A stretch of DNA of 64,000 nucleotides. Origin: Acinetobacter pragensis (GTDB lineage: Bacteria; Pseudomonadota; Gammaproteobacteria; Pseudomonadales; Moraxellaceae). The position numbers were made by a program, and so were the translations under genes. Shown here piece after piece: positions 44,780-56,727 of this stretch (position 1 is its first letter; every line of letters begins with the position of its first letter). The stretch spans positions 62,001 through 126,000 of the forward strand of contig NZ_LUAW01000011.1 of assembly GCF_001605895.1 (NCBI RefSeq), read 5' to 3'. Under the pieces are notes generated by a model. That model saw only the letters and a list, made by a program, of their open reading frames with translations, ran no database searches and was not told the DNA's origin.

Positions 44780-45748
44780 CTAATTCATTCTTCGGAAACT
44801 TAAGATGGCAATATCGTCAGCGACATGTTCAGGTGCTTGAAATGATTGGTTTTGCAAATGATGCACCAGTTGACCCAGCTGTTCGTTCAAGCCGCCGTCA
44901 AAAGGTTCAAGTGCGCCATCTGAACAAATAATGAACCTTGCATGCCGGTTTAAGGTGCACTCAAACTCTTCAACTTCCAAATCTTCAGTTAGGCCCAGCG
45001 GGAAGCTGCTGGTGGTTAAAATTTTCGGTTCTTGATTCGGTTCAAATAAAATTGCAGGCGGATAATGACCGGCACTGGACCAGCGCAGCTGATGGGTTTC
45101 GAGGTTTAAAATACCCGTCAGCATGGTGATGTGCTTTTCAATGTTTTCCTGCACCAGCATGCCATTGAGCTTTTTAATTAATTCACGCGGGGTTTTTGAA
45201 CGGCCATGAAAAGCAGCCATCCACGAAGTCAGCAGACTGCTGGTGACGCCGTGGCCGGAAACATCGGCCAAATAGAAAATAACTTCTTTATCGCTGATTT
45301 TCCAATAATCATACCAGTCGCCAGATAAGTAGGCAGAGGGCTGGAAAAAGGTTTCGACTTTATAATTGGTGAGTTCAATCGGATTCGGCAGCAGCTTCTT
45401 TTGCAATTCCGCTGCTGACGGCAGATCCCGGCTGTCCTGATTGCGCTTATATTGCGCATCAATTTTAATTAAAGCTTGCTGCGGGTTGGCCGGCGGTTTA
45501 TTCCACATCCATCCGGCAAGCGCTCCCTGTTCCCATGCTTGCGCCAGCGCGGCCCCTTCATTTTCAAATGCGAAAACAATAGTCGGCAAAGACCATTGAA
45601 AGTGCAAATAGTCATTCACATCGGCAATCGCAATAATTGTTGGATCATACAAGTCGAGATCTTCAATGTGGATCATCTGAACACTTGGAAGTGCCGCAAT
45701 TACCTGTTCTAAATAAGGAATATCACGAGTTGGCTGAATGAAATACAT
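44780..45748 (-). CDS. gigA: PP2C/SpoIIE-type phosphatase with a receiver-like N-terminus, GigA-like
   Basis: 322 residues. The N-terminal ~115 residues look like a degenerate receiver fold (IHIEDLDLYDPTIIAIADV). A short linker (AAELQKKLLPNPIELTNY, the RsbU-type signal helix) leads to the phosphatase: SAYLSGDWYDYWKI, FYLADVSGHGVTSSLLTSWM, ICSDGALEPFDGG and VADDIAILSF, whose aspartates bind Mn/Mg. It should dephosphorylate the STAS protein encoded 112 bp downstream. Assignment to gigA rests on this pairing and architecture. Confidence 0.8.
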   Translation of the reverse strand: MYFIQPTRDIPYLEQVIAALPSVQMIHIEDLDLYDPTIIAIADVNDYLHFQWSLPTIVFAFENEGAALAQAWEQGALAGWMWNKPPANPQQALIKIDAQYKRNQDSRDLPSAAELQKKLLPNPIELTNYKVETFFQPSAYLSGDWYDYWKISDKEVIFYLADVSGHGVTSSLLTSWMAAFHGRSKTPRELIKKLNGMLVQENIEKHITMLTGILNLETHQLRWSSAGHYPPAILFEPNQEPKILTTSSFPLGLTEDLEVEEFECTLNRHARFIICSDGALEPFDGGLNEQLGQLVHHLQNQSFQAPEHVADDIAILSFRRMN

Positions 45749-45807
45749 AAAGGGAATTTATGATCCTTGGGGATGTGTCATAGAACTACTATATCAAGCA
45801 AATCCAT

Positions 45808-45832
45808 GCTAGAGGGAAAAAACACCTCTAGC
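45808..45832. repeat. Inverted repeat after mlaA
   Basis: GCTAGAGG and CCTCTAGC, 8-bp arms with a 9-base loop, 17 bp beyond the mlaA stop. No T-run follows on the minus strand, so it may be a weak terminator or a stabilising hairpin. Confidence 0.5.
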
Positions 45833-45848
45833 AAAAGAAGAAATTTGC

Positions 45849-46808
45849 TTATTCTGTGATGCTGTTATCGGATTCCGATGTGCCTGAAGCATCAGGTAGG
45901 GCATTTTCAGGCGTTTCTGTGTTTTGATCATCAGCAGGTTCAGAAGAGGATGTGTCATCTGAGTCTTCATCGCTATCAATAAACATATTTTCTTCTGCAA
46001 TGCCTTTCTTTTCAGTAACAGCAAAACTGATGCGCTGCAGATAGAAATCACGAATTTGCGCGTATTTATCACCCTGCAGAACGTTTTCGAGTTCCAGCAG
46101 CTGTGAGCGCGCATCAATACCGCGAAGTGTCTGCTCCGCCCAATAAGCGCCTTCATGATCATCCAGCAGATATTTCTGTGGTCGCGCTTGGCTGTCTACA
46201 GCTAGGCCGGCGCCTTCTCGGATGGTGCTCGGGCCAAATACCGGCAGGACCAAATAAGGGCCGGAAGGAATGCCGTAATACCCCATCGTTATGCCAAAAC
46301 CTTCGGATTCAGAAGTCAGGTTCAAGCGGCGGGCAGGATCTGCAAAGCCTAAAGTGGTTAGGGTGTTGACAGTAAAGCGCCCTAAAGATTTAGCCGCACG
46401 AGCTGGACGGCCTTGAATCAGCTGGTTAAAGGCATTCCATGGTTCATTTAAGTTTTTACGGAATTGGCGGTAAGAGCCGCGAACATCTTCAGGCACTTTC
46501 TCAACGTACTGAATTGCTAAAGGGCGGGCAATGTAGGTATCAAGCGTTTCATTAAATGCAAAAATTTTTCTGTTAAAGCCTTCAAAGGGGTCTTTTTGCG
46601 CATCCGCTTGCGCAGCATTGGCATTGACTGACAATTTTTTTGCAACTTCCGATGACTTGGCTATTGCGACTTGAGCAAGCTGCTGTGTTTTGGATTTATT
46701 GGCAGTTTCAGCGTTTTCTGCTGTTTCAGCAGTTTGTTCATTTGCAAAGGCGGGTACAGCCACTGTGAATGACAGCAAGCCCGCATATAAAAAAGAAGAA
46801 TGGCGCAT
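45849..46808 (-). CDS. mlaA: MlaA/VacJ phospholipid-transport protein without a lipobox
   Basis: 319 residues. MlaA pulls misplaced phospholipids from the outer leaflet of the outer membrane towards MlaC. DPFEGFNRKIFAFNETLDTYIARPLA, RQFRKNLNEPWNAFNQLIQG, GFGITMGYYGIPSGPYLVLPVFGPSTIREG and VDSQARP are diagnostic. The N-terminus has an ordinary signal ending VPAFANEQ and no cysteine for lipidation; I find no cysteine in the product. About 50 extra Ala/Glu-rich residues precede the domain, and an acidic tail (about 275-319) follows it. No other mla gene is in the window. Confidence 0.92.
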   Translation of the reverse strand: MRHSSFLYAGLLSFTVAVPAFANEQTAETAENAETANKSKTQQLAQVAIAKSSEVAKKLSVNANAAQADAQKDPFEGFNRKIFAFNETLDTYIARPLAIQYVEKVPEDVRGSYRQFRKNLNEPWNAFNQLIQGRPARAAKSLGRFTVNTLTTLGFADPARRLNLTSESEGFGITMGYYGIPSGPYLVLPVFGPSTIREGAGLAVDSQARPQKYLLDDHEGAYWAEQTLRGIDARSQLLELENVLQGDKYAQIRDFYLQRISFAVTEKKGIAEENMFIDSDEDSDDTSSSEPADDQNTETPENALPDASGTSESDNSITE

Positions 46809-46978
46809 ATATAGTCCTGACGCTTTTAGCCCAGCAAAAGTGTTGGCCTAATAATAAGTAAAAACGTTGAAATAATCCTGAATAATAACTGTATAAAGCA
46901 AATTTGATCAAAATATGAATAAAAAAATGCAAAATGAGCAAAAAACACACACTCAAATAAAATAATTAAGAAATGGGG

Positions 46979-47006
46979 TTGCGTCTGGTAGGGAATGCTG
47001 TAGAAT
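46979..47006 (+). promoter_or_regulatory. rRNA operon promoter
   Basis: TTGCGT (46979-46984), 16-base spacer, TAGAAT (47001-47006), followed by a GC-containing discriminator GCACATCC as in stringently controlled rrn promoters. The upstream 40 bases are A/T-rich, suited to an UP element. Confidence 0.75.
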
Positions 47007-47348
47007 GCACATCCATCGGCGGTGATGTTGATTAAAACTTGTTGAGAAACAAGGAGTTGGCCAGAAGTGGTTGATTCTGAGAATCTTGAGGGAGTTTAAA
47101 AATAATCAACAAAACCTGTTGACTATTCATCGAAAGAGAGTAGTATAGCCGACCTAGCTTGCTGGTGACGAATCAGCAAGAAGATCATTAAGAGATTATG
47201 AAGAACAACTTGTGTGGATTTTTACTGGTTGATCGATCGAAATTATTTTCATTGATTGATGGTAGAAATTACTCGAAGTTTATTTGAGAAATATTTGTCA
47301 GAAAATTGATGAGCCAAGATTGGTGTCCTTTAAGGCACTACTGATTTT
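47007..47348 (+). other. rRNA operon leader with the 16S processing stem
   Basis: About 340 nt of transcribed leader. ATGAAGAACAACTTG plus the following GTGGATTTTTACTGGTTGAT (47198-47233) is nearly complementary to the 16S trailer at 48890-48933, forming the RNase III-type stem that loops out 16S. No coding gene seen. Confidence 0.75.
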
Positions 47349-48886
<1,538 letters not shown>

Positions 48887-48947
48887 ACGAAAGATTGACG
48901 ACCGGTAAGAATCCACAACAAGTTGTTCTTCATGACGATGTATCTGA

Positions 48948-49024
<77 letters not shown>

Positions 49025-49096
49025 AATCTGACTAACGCAGCATTGAATGCTGGTTGACTGCAGAAAACAGAAACATTGAATCCTAAATGATAAGCT

Positions 49097-49172
49097 GGGG
49101 ACTTAGCTTAGTTGGTAGAGCGCCTGCTTTGCACGCAGGAGGTCAACGGTTCGACTCCGTTAGTCTCCACCA
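49097..49172 (+). tRNA. tRNA-Ala (TGC)
   Basis: 76 nt. GGGGACT pairs with AGTCTCC (one G-T), ACCA is encoded, anticodon TGC lies in CTTTGCACG, and GTTCGAC marks the T-loop. Confidence 0.97.
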
Positions 49173-49630
49173 AATTTCAAGATCATAAAAGCACTGCTTT
49201 TACTTGAAATTTAAGCAAGAAGCTACGCTTCGCGCAGTATGTAATCATACGGTGCTGAAGTTGTTTAGTCCTTAAGCAGTCAAGTGCTTAGATCCTAGAG
49301 ATTAGCAAGTATAAGCGTTAAGATACGCGGACTTGATAATCTCTGTGATTTATCACAGTTTCCAGACCTGACGAAGGCTGGAAGAATCATTAACAGAATA
49401 TATTTGAGTTGAAATAAATTGTTTAAACTCAGAACTAATTAAACACAGCAGTGTGACACGCAAGTGACATGTTGAAGTGGTTAAGAAGAACTGAGCACTA
49501 GCGATTAACTGAATCAAGCGTTTTGGTATATGAATCTAATTGAAGCTGTACAGTGATTAAGTTCACAGAACTCTGAACTAAAATGTTGAAGGTGCTACTT
49601 GTAGGCATCGTCGGCTGTTTGGGGTTGTAT
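49173..49630 (+). other. Spacer between tRNA-Ala and 23S
   Basis: Non-coding. Its last part (49613-49636, CTGTTTGGGGTTGTATAGTCAAG) pairs with the region after 23S (52515-52545), forming the 23S processing stem. No gene seen. Confidence 0.75.
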
Positions 49631-52524
<2,894 letters not shown>

Positions 52525-52713
52525 ACAACGCCCAAGCAGCTGTATATCATGCTTCAATTGATTCAATATTAAGCAAAACAGCTTGATTCAGAATAGCGTT
52601 AGTAAGACAATGTTCAACTCAAATATACCTGTTAATAACTCATTTGGTACGAAGTAAGGCATGCGCTGTGAAATACAGCCCAAATAAGACCCGAACAAGT
52701 CCATAACAGTTGT
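52525..52713 (+). other. 23S-5S spacer
   Basis: 189 bp of transcribed spacer; its first ~20 bases complete the 23S processing stem. No tRNA or gene seen. Confidence 0.7.
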
Positions 52714-52827
52714 GCTGGCGACAATAGCAAGAGTGAACCACCTGATCCCTTCCCGAACTCAGAAGTGAAACCTCTTAGCGCTGATGGTAGTGTGGGGTTA
52801 CCCATGTGAGAGTAAGTCATCGCCAGC
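52714..52827 (+). rRNA. rrf: 5S ribosomal RNA
   Basis: 114 nt. GCTGGCGAC pairs with TCGCCAGC at the ends; CCCGAACTCAGAAGTGAAAC and GGTAGTGTGGGG are the standard 5S loops. Confidence 0.97.
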
Positions 52828-52837
52828 TCATTATTCG

Positions 52838-52871
52838 AAACACCCCCTGATAACCCAGGGGGTGTTTTTTT
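52838..52871 (+). terminator. rRNA operon terminator
   Basis: AAACACCCCCTG, loop ATAACC, CAGGGGGTGTTTTTTT, 10 bp beyond 5S. Confidence 0.95.
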
Positions 52872-52953
52872 ATGTGCAGGAAAAGGGAAAATAAAAGAAG
52901 GAATACTCCCAATCACGAAGGAAATAGAAACAAATAAAGGCTTAATTCAATGC

Positions 52954-53919
52954 TTAAATAGGATTGAGCTGTCTGCGTGCATGCTTGAGGGCAGTGCGAA
53001 GGCCTTCTTCTAAGGTTGGATGATAGAACGGTTTAGTCAGGGCATCATCAACGGTGAGTTGTTCTGAAATCATCCAAGCCAGCAAATGTGCGAGATGTTC
53101 TGCCGATTCTATAAAAAGTTCAGATCCTAAAACTTTTCTTGACATTTTATCTACGTAAATTTCAGCCGCGCCTTTATTTTTTCCTAGAACGAGCGCGCGC
53201 CCTTGTTTTTCATAGGATACAAAGCCTGTTACAAATTCAATGTTATTATTCTTTAGATCTTTAAAGCTTTGTCCGATTGTCGCCATTTCGGGTGAGCTGA
53301 AAACGATGCCTAGAGGAGGCAATGTTTTTAATGATTTAACTTTGGGATAATTTAACGCATTATGAATAGCGAATTTACCTTCATGGGCCGCTTCATGCTG
53401 AATCGGTGTAGCAGTTTTCGCGTCACCAACAATAAAAATAGGGTAATGCATCAACTGCTTTGTCTGAGGATCAACAGGAAGTTTTTTTAAATCGGTGAAC
53501 GCCTTATTAATATTTTCTAATTTTAAATTTTGTAAATTACTGTCTCGGCCAGTTGCTGTCAGTAAATAATCAGTAATTAAGGTCAATTCAGCCCCATTTT
53601 CTTCATATGTAATTTCAACGCCAGCCTGTGTGTTTGCAACTGTCTTTGGCAGTACTTCAAATTTAATGTCTAACTCAGTCTGTAATTCTTTTTGAGCCAG
53701 CAGTTGAAGATTTGGGCTGGTTAAGGTCCCGACTTTTCGGCTGCGTGCAAATATTGTGGTTTTTACACCGAGTCTATGCATAGCCTGCGCCAGTTCTATG
53801 GCAATAACACCGCTGCCGATCACAGCTAATGATTTTGGCAAGTCGGGCAATATTTTATTTTTTATTTCCGATCTGTAAGTGTTTTTACCTGCCACCATTG
53901 TGGCAATCTTATTGCGCAA
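52954..53919 (-). pseudogene. Pyridine nucleotide-disulfide oxidoreductase lacking its FAD domain
   Basis: About 322 codons. PKSLAVIGSGVIAIELAQAMHRLG is the NAD(P)-binding domain of dihydrolipoamide-dehydrogenase-like enzymes, then TDYLLTATGRDSN, IFIVGDAKTATPIQHEAAHEGKFA and the dimerisation domain GIVFSSPEMATIGQSF ... HLAHLLAWMISEQLTVDDALTKPFYHPTLEEGLRTAL. The N-terminal FAD-binding GxGxxG and redox CxxxxC (about 140-150 residues) are absent. There is no room for them: the lytic transglycosylase gene ends 74 bp upstream. The only start is a TTG without a ribosome site. I read it as a 5'-truncated remnant. Confidence 0.75.
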
Positions 53920-53982
53920 CTCGTAATTTTTAGATGTAAATTGTGATTTAATAATTATTTTACGGATCTTTTCCAGTGTTTA

Positions 53983-53998
53983 TGTGATCTTGATCATA
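53983..53998. promoter_or_regulatory. CRP/Vfr-like palindrome
   Basis: TGTGA TCTTGA TCATA matches 9 of 10 conserved bases of TGTGA-N6-TCACA. It overlaps the stop of the transglycosylase gene and lies ~64 bp before the truncated reductase, where a promoter of the once-complete gene would not be expected. May be fortuitous. Confidence 0.35.
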
Positions 53999-54563
53999 AT
54001 GCACTTTTTAAGAGATTTTGATGCTGTTTAACTTGTTTGGCGTACCGTTTACCTTGTTTCTTCATGCGGTTGTCTGTGTTATAGCCTGTAGGCCCGACGT
54101 TATAGTAGGCAAGCGCTTTTGGCCAACTTTCTGTTCTTTGGTTGTAGTTGGCCAAAATATAGGTGCCACAGTTAATATTGTTGAGTTCTTCAAATAAATC
54201 GCCTGGACAGCTCTGTTGCCAATAGCGGGGAATTACTTGAGTAAGTCCTATTGCTCCTGCGGGTGAAACGGCATAATTACGGTAGCTGGATTCCTGACGA
54301 ATAACTGCAGCGAGAAGTAATGGATCTACATTGTAGCGTTCTGCGCTGAGTACAATCATTGGGGCAACACGTTGCGCTGTAGTTGGTTCCACGGAGTAAG
54401 CTTTTTGAATACCATTAGCCAATTTAAGTGAGCGTTTTTCAACAGATCCACCACCAAGTGAAGAGCAGCCGGTCATGACCAAGGCAGCCGTTATAAGTGT
54501 AAAAGACTTAAAATGAGGAATCTTAAATAATAGTGGATGTTGAAAAAACTGGGTATTCAGCAA
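53994..54563 (-). CDS. Lytic transglycosylase (SLT domain) lipoprotein
   Basis: 189 residues. A lipoprotein signal ends at LVMTGCSSLGGG (cysteine near 33). The lysozyme-like domain shows PLLLAAVIRQESSYRNYAVSPAGAIGLTQVIP, where Glu in RQESS is catalytic, and ALAYYNVGPTGY near the end. Cleaves peptidoglycan glycan strands in the periplasm. The start is a TTG with GGA 8 bases upstream; no in-frame ATG lies before the lipobox. A strong promoter overlapped by a Fur-like box lies directly upstream. Confidence 0.85.
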   Translation of the reverse strand: MLNTQFFQHPLLFKIPHFKSFTLITAALVMTGCSSLGGGSVEKRSLKLANGIQKAYSVEPTTAQRVAPMIVLSAERYNVDPLLLAAVIRQESSYRNYAVSPAGAIGLTQVIPRYWQQSCPGDLFEELNNINCGTYILANYNQRTESWPKALAYYNVGPTGYNTDNRMKKQGKRYAKQVKQHQNLLKSAL

Positions 54564-54580
54564 AATGTATATCCATTGAC

Positions 54581-54599
54581 AATAATGATTCTGATGATG
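54581..54599. promoter_or_regulatory. Fur-box-like operator over the transglycosylase promoter
   Basis: On the minus strand CATCATCAGAATCATTATT matches 14 of 19 Fur consensus positions and shares AGAATCATTATT exactly with the box at 42.43 kb. It covers the -10 element and start point. Confidence 0.5.
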
Positions 54600-54625
54600 A
54601 TATGCAGACCTTTATAGTCCGTCAA
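54597..54625 (-). promoter_or_regulatory. Promoter of the lytic transglycosylase gene
   Basis: TTGACG (54625-54620), 17-base spacer, TATCAT (54602-54597) on the minus strand; transcription would start near 54590, about 27 nt before the TTG start. Confidence 0.7.
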
Positions 54626-54916
54626 GTTCAGGCTGCATAAGGATTTTTATGGATTTGTTAATTCAGTACTTTATTTGAACGGAGTGATGAAGATAAACCA
54701 TGTAATAGTCTTAAATAGATGATTTTAAAACTGTGCTTTTGCATAATGTTTTGAAAATGAAGCTTAATTATATCCATTATTCGGTTATGCGATGGGTGCT
54801 TAGCCCGTACTCGGGATTGGAGTAATTAAAGCTAAATCAGTATAGGCAAAATTACGATTCACATCGTAATCGGCTATAGCTAATTAAGTCGATTTTAAAA
54901 AATAGCCTAAGTATGA
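54626..54916. other. Non-coding stretch upstream of the transglycosylase gene
   Basis: AT-rich, no gene seen. It contains the hairpin ATTACGAT/ATCGTAAT described next. Confidence 0.5.
54851..54870 (-). terminator. Probable terminator of the GNAT gene
   Basis: ATTACGAT, loop GTGA, ATCGTAAT followed by TTTT on the minus strand; outer TATAG/CTATA arms extend the structure. 46 bp beyond the GNAT stop. Confidence 0.6.
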
Positions 54917-55402
54917 TTATAGTTGTTTCTGCATCCATATTTCACAAGCATGGCTATGTCCAGTATAGCCTTTTGGTGCATCTAAATGCTCAAAACCTAA
55001 TTTTTCATACAGCTTGACTGCCTGCCATAAGGAAGCGGTTGTTTCTAAATAGCATAATTTGAATTGCTGCTGTTTTGCGAACTCAAAAGCTAGTGATAGT
55101 ATTTGCTTGGCAAGCCCATGCCCACGTATAGCATCATCAAAATACATTTTCTGTATCTCTAAAATGCTGAAATCACCTTGAAGCGGAGCTATTCCGCCAC
55201 CACCCAAGATTTCTCCTTGATCACTTTCAATCACCCAATATTGAGCATTTGGCTGTTGGTAAACTTGATATAGGTTATCCAATATTGGGTCTGCAACAGC
55301 GAATCCAGATTCTGCAGCCAAGCCAAACTCTTTGGATACTTCACGAATTAGATAAGCTATTTTTACATTGTCTTTTTGTTCAATCGTACGGATTTTATAC
55401 AT
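54917..55402 (-). CDS. GNAT-family N-acetyltransferase
   Basis: 161 residues. The acetyl-CoA-binding segment FDDAIRGHGLAKQILSLAFEFA fits the R/Q-x-x-G-x-G/A motif, preceded by GEILGGGGIAPLQG and followed by LCYLETTASLWQAVKLYEKLGFEHL, all standard GNAT strands and helices. Acceptor substrate unknown. It is transcribed alone, with its own probable terminator. Confidence 0.88.
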   Translation of the reverse strand: MYKIRTIEQKDNVKIAYLIREVSKEFGLAAESGFAVADPILDNLYQVYQQPNAQYWVIESDQGEILGGGGIAPLQGDFSILEIQKMYFDDAIRGHGLAKQILSLAFEFAKQQQFKLCYLETTASLWQAVKLYEKLGFEHLDAPKGYTGHSHACEIWMQKQL

Positions 55403-55424
55403 GGAAGCATGGCGGCTGAATAAT

Positions 55425-55472
55425 AAAAGATGGACTTTTTATATTACATTTTGTGGAGGAAATCCATCTTTT
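55425..55472. repeat. Inverted repeat between the GNAT and acyl-CoA dehydrogenase genes
   Basis: AAAAGATGGA and TCCATCTTTT, 10-bp perfect arms with a 28-base loop, followed by TATTATT on the minus strand. Possible terminator of the acyl-CoA dehydrogenase unit, though the loop is long. Confidence 0.45.
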
Positions 55473-55502
55473 ATATTTTAAAAACTGATGAAGATTAGCA
55501 GC

Positions 55503-56702
55503 TTATTTCAATTCACTCGACGATTTTCCTAATTCCCGTCGAGCGATGATCAGTTGCTGAATTTGCTGTGTACCCTCAAAAATATCTAATATCTTTGAAT
55601 CACGGGCCCATTTTTCAAGTAGCTCATCTTCGTTATATCCCACACCTGCAGCTAATTCTACACATTTGAGTGTAATTTCATTGCCTATACGCCCAGCTTT
55701 CGCTTTAGCAATCGATGCTTCACGCGAGTTCGGTTTTTTATTGTCGGCCATCCAAGCGGCTTTCAGCATAAGTAACCGGGCTGCTTCCCATTCGGCTTCT
55801 AAGCGATAAATCTGTGCGGCAAGATTGGACGTCTGTAAATAAGGTGTTGAATAATTATCGTCCAGCTCATCCTTAAAAAGTTCTTTAATACGCTCTAATG
55901 AAGCTTTAGCACAGCCTATAGCCATGGCCGCAACCAGCGGCCGCGTATTGTCAAAGGTTTCCATAACACCGGCAAAGCCTTTGGCCGCATCAATTTCCGG
56001 ATTGCCTAGCAGGTTTGCCGCAGGCACGCGACAGTCAATAAAGCTGATTGCTGCGGTATCTGAAGCTTTAATTCCTAATTTATGCTCTAAGCGTTCTACC
56101 TTCATGCCTGGCGTACCTTTCGGCACAACAAAAGATTTAATCGCAGCGCGGCCTAATTTTTTATCTATAGTTGCCCAAACTACAACAGAATCGGCACGCT
56201 GGCCCGAGGTTACAAAGATTTTCTCGCCGTTGAGAATGTAGTCATCGCCATCTTGAGTTGCAGTGGTGCGGATGGCCGCTGAGTCTGAACCGCAGCCGGG
56301 TTCGGTAATGGCCATAGCTGCCCAAGCGCCATGGAAGCGGATAAGCTGTTCATCATTGGCTACAGCCGCAATAGCTGAGTTGCCGAGCCCTTGACGCGGC
56401 ATACTGAGCAAGAGGCCGGTATCGCCATAACACATCTCAATAATGCTCAGGGCTGTAGACATATTGACGCCATTTTTGTTACCGGTATCGTTGTCGCCGC
56501 GTTTATTTACAGCAGCGCCTGCATTCATGCCGTCACCGCCTTCGTTCATGCCATCGACTAAGGATGAGAGCATATCTAATTCTTTAGGATAGGCATGCTC
56601 AGCTTTATCATATTTTCGGGATATAGGGCGCAATACATTCAGTGCAACTTCATGCGCCTGATCAATCAGCATTTTGAATTTTTTAGGGTTCTGTAAGTTC
56701 AT
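55503..56702 (-). CDS. Acyl-CoA dehydrogenase
   Basis: 399 residues, full length. Flavoenzyme that introduces the alpha-beta double bond in acyl-CoA. AMAITEPGCGSDSAAIRTTA and ILNGEKIFVTSGQRAD form the FAD- and substrate-binding middle domain; ILDIFEGTQQIQQLIIARRELG is the C-terminal signature, and its Glu in FEGTQQ is positioned as the family's catalytic base. The N-terminus is odd: a glycine- and asparagine-rich insertion (GMNEGGDGMNAGAAVNKRGDND) breaks the first helical domain. It starts 25 bp after another acyl-CoA dehydrogenase, and the two may form a heteromer. Confidence 0.92.
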   Translation of the reverse strand: MNLQNPKKFKMLIDQAHEVALNVLRPISRKYDKAEHAYPKELDMLSSLVDGMNEGGDGMNAGAAVNKRGDNDTGNKNGVNMSTALSIIEMCYGDTGLLLSMPRQGLGNSAIAAVANDEQLIRFHGAWAAMAITEPGCGSDSAAIRTTATQDGDDYILNGEKIFVTSGQRADSVVVWATIDKKLGRAAIKSFVVPKGTPGMKVERLEHKLGIKASDTAAISFIDCRVPAANLLGNPEIDAAKGFAGVMETFDNTRPLVAAMAIGCAKASLERIKELFKDELDDNYSTPYLQTSNLAAQIYRLEAEWEAARLLMLKAAWMADNKKPNSREASIAKAKAGRIGNEITLKCVELAAGVGYNEDELLEKWARDSKILDIFEGTQQIQQLIIARRELGKSSSELK

Positions 56703-56727
56703 CTTAATTTATTCCTTTTATACTTAT

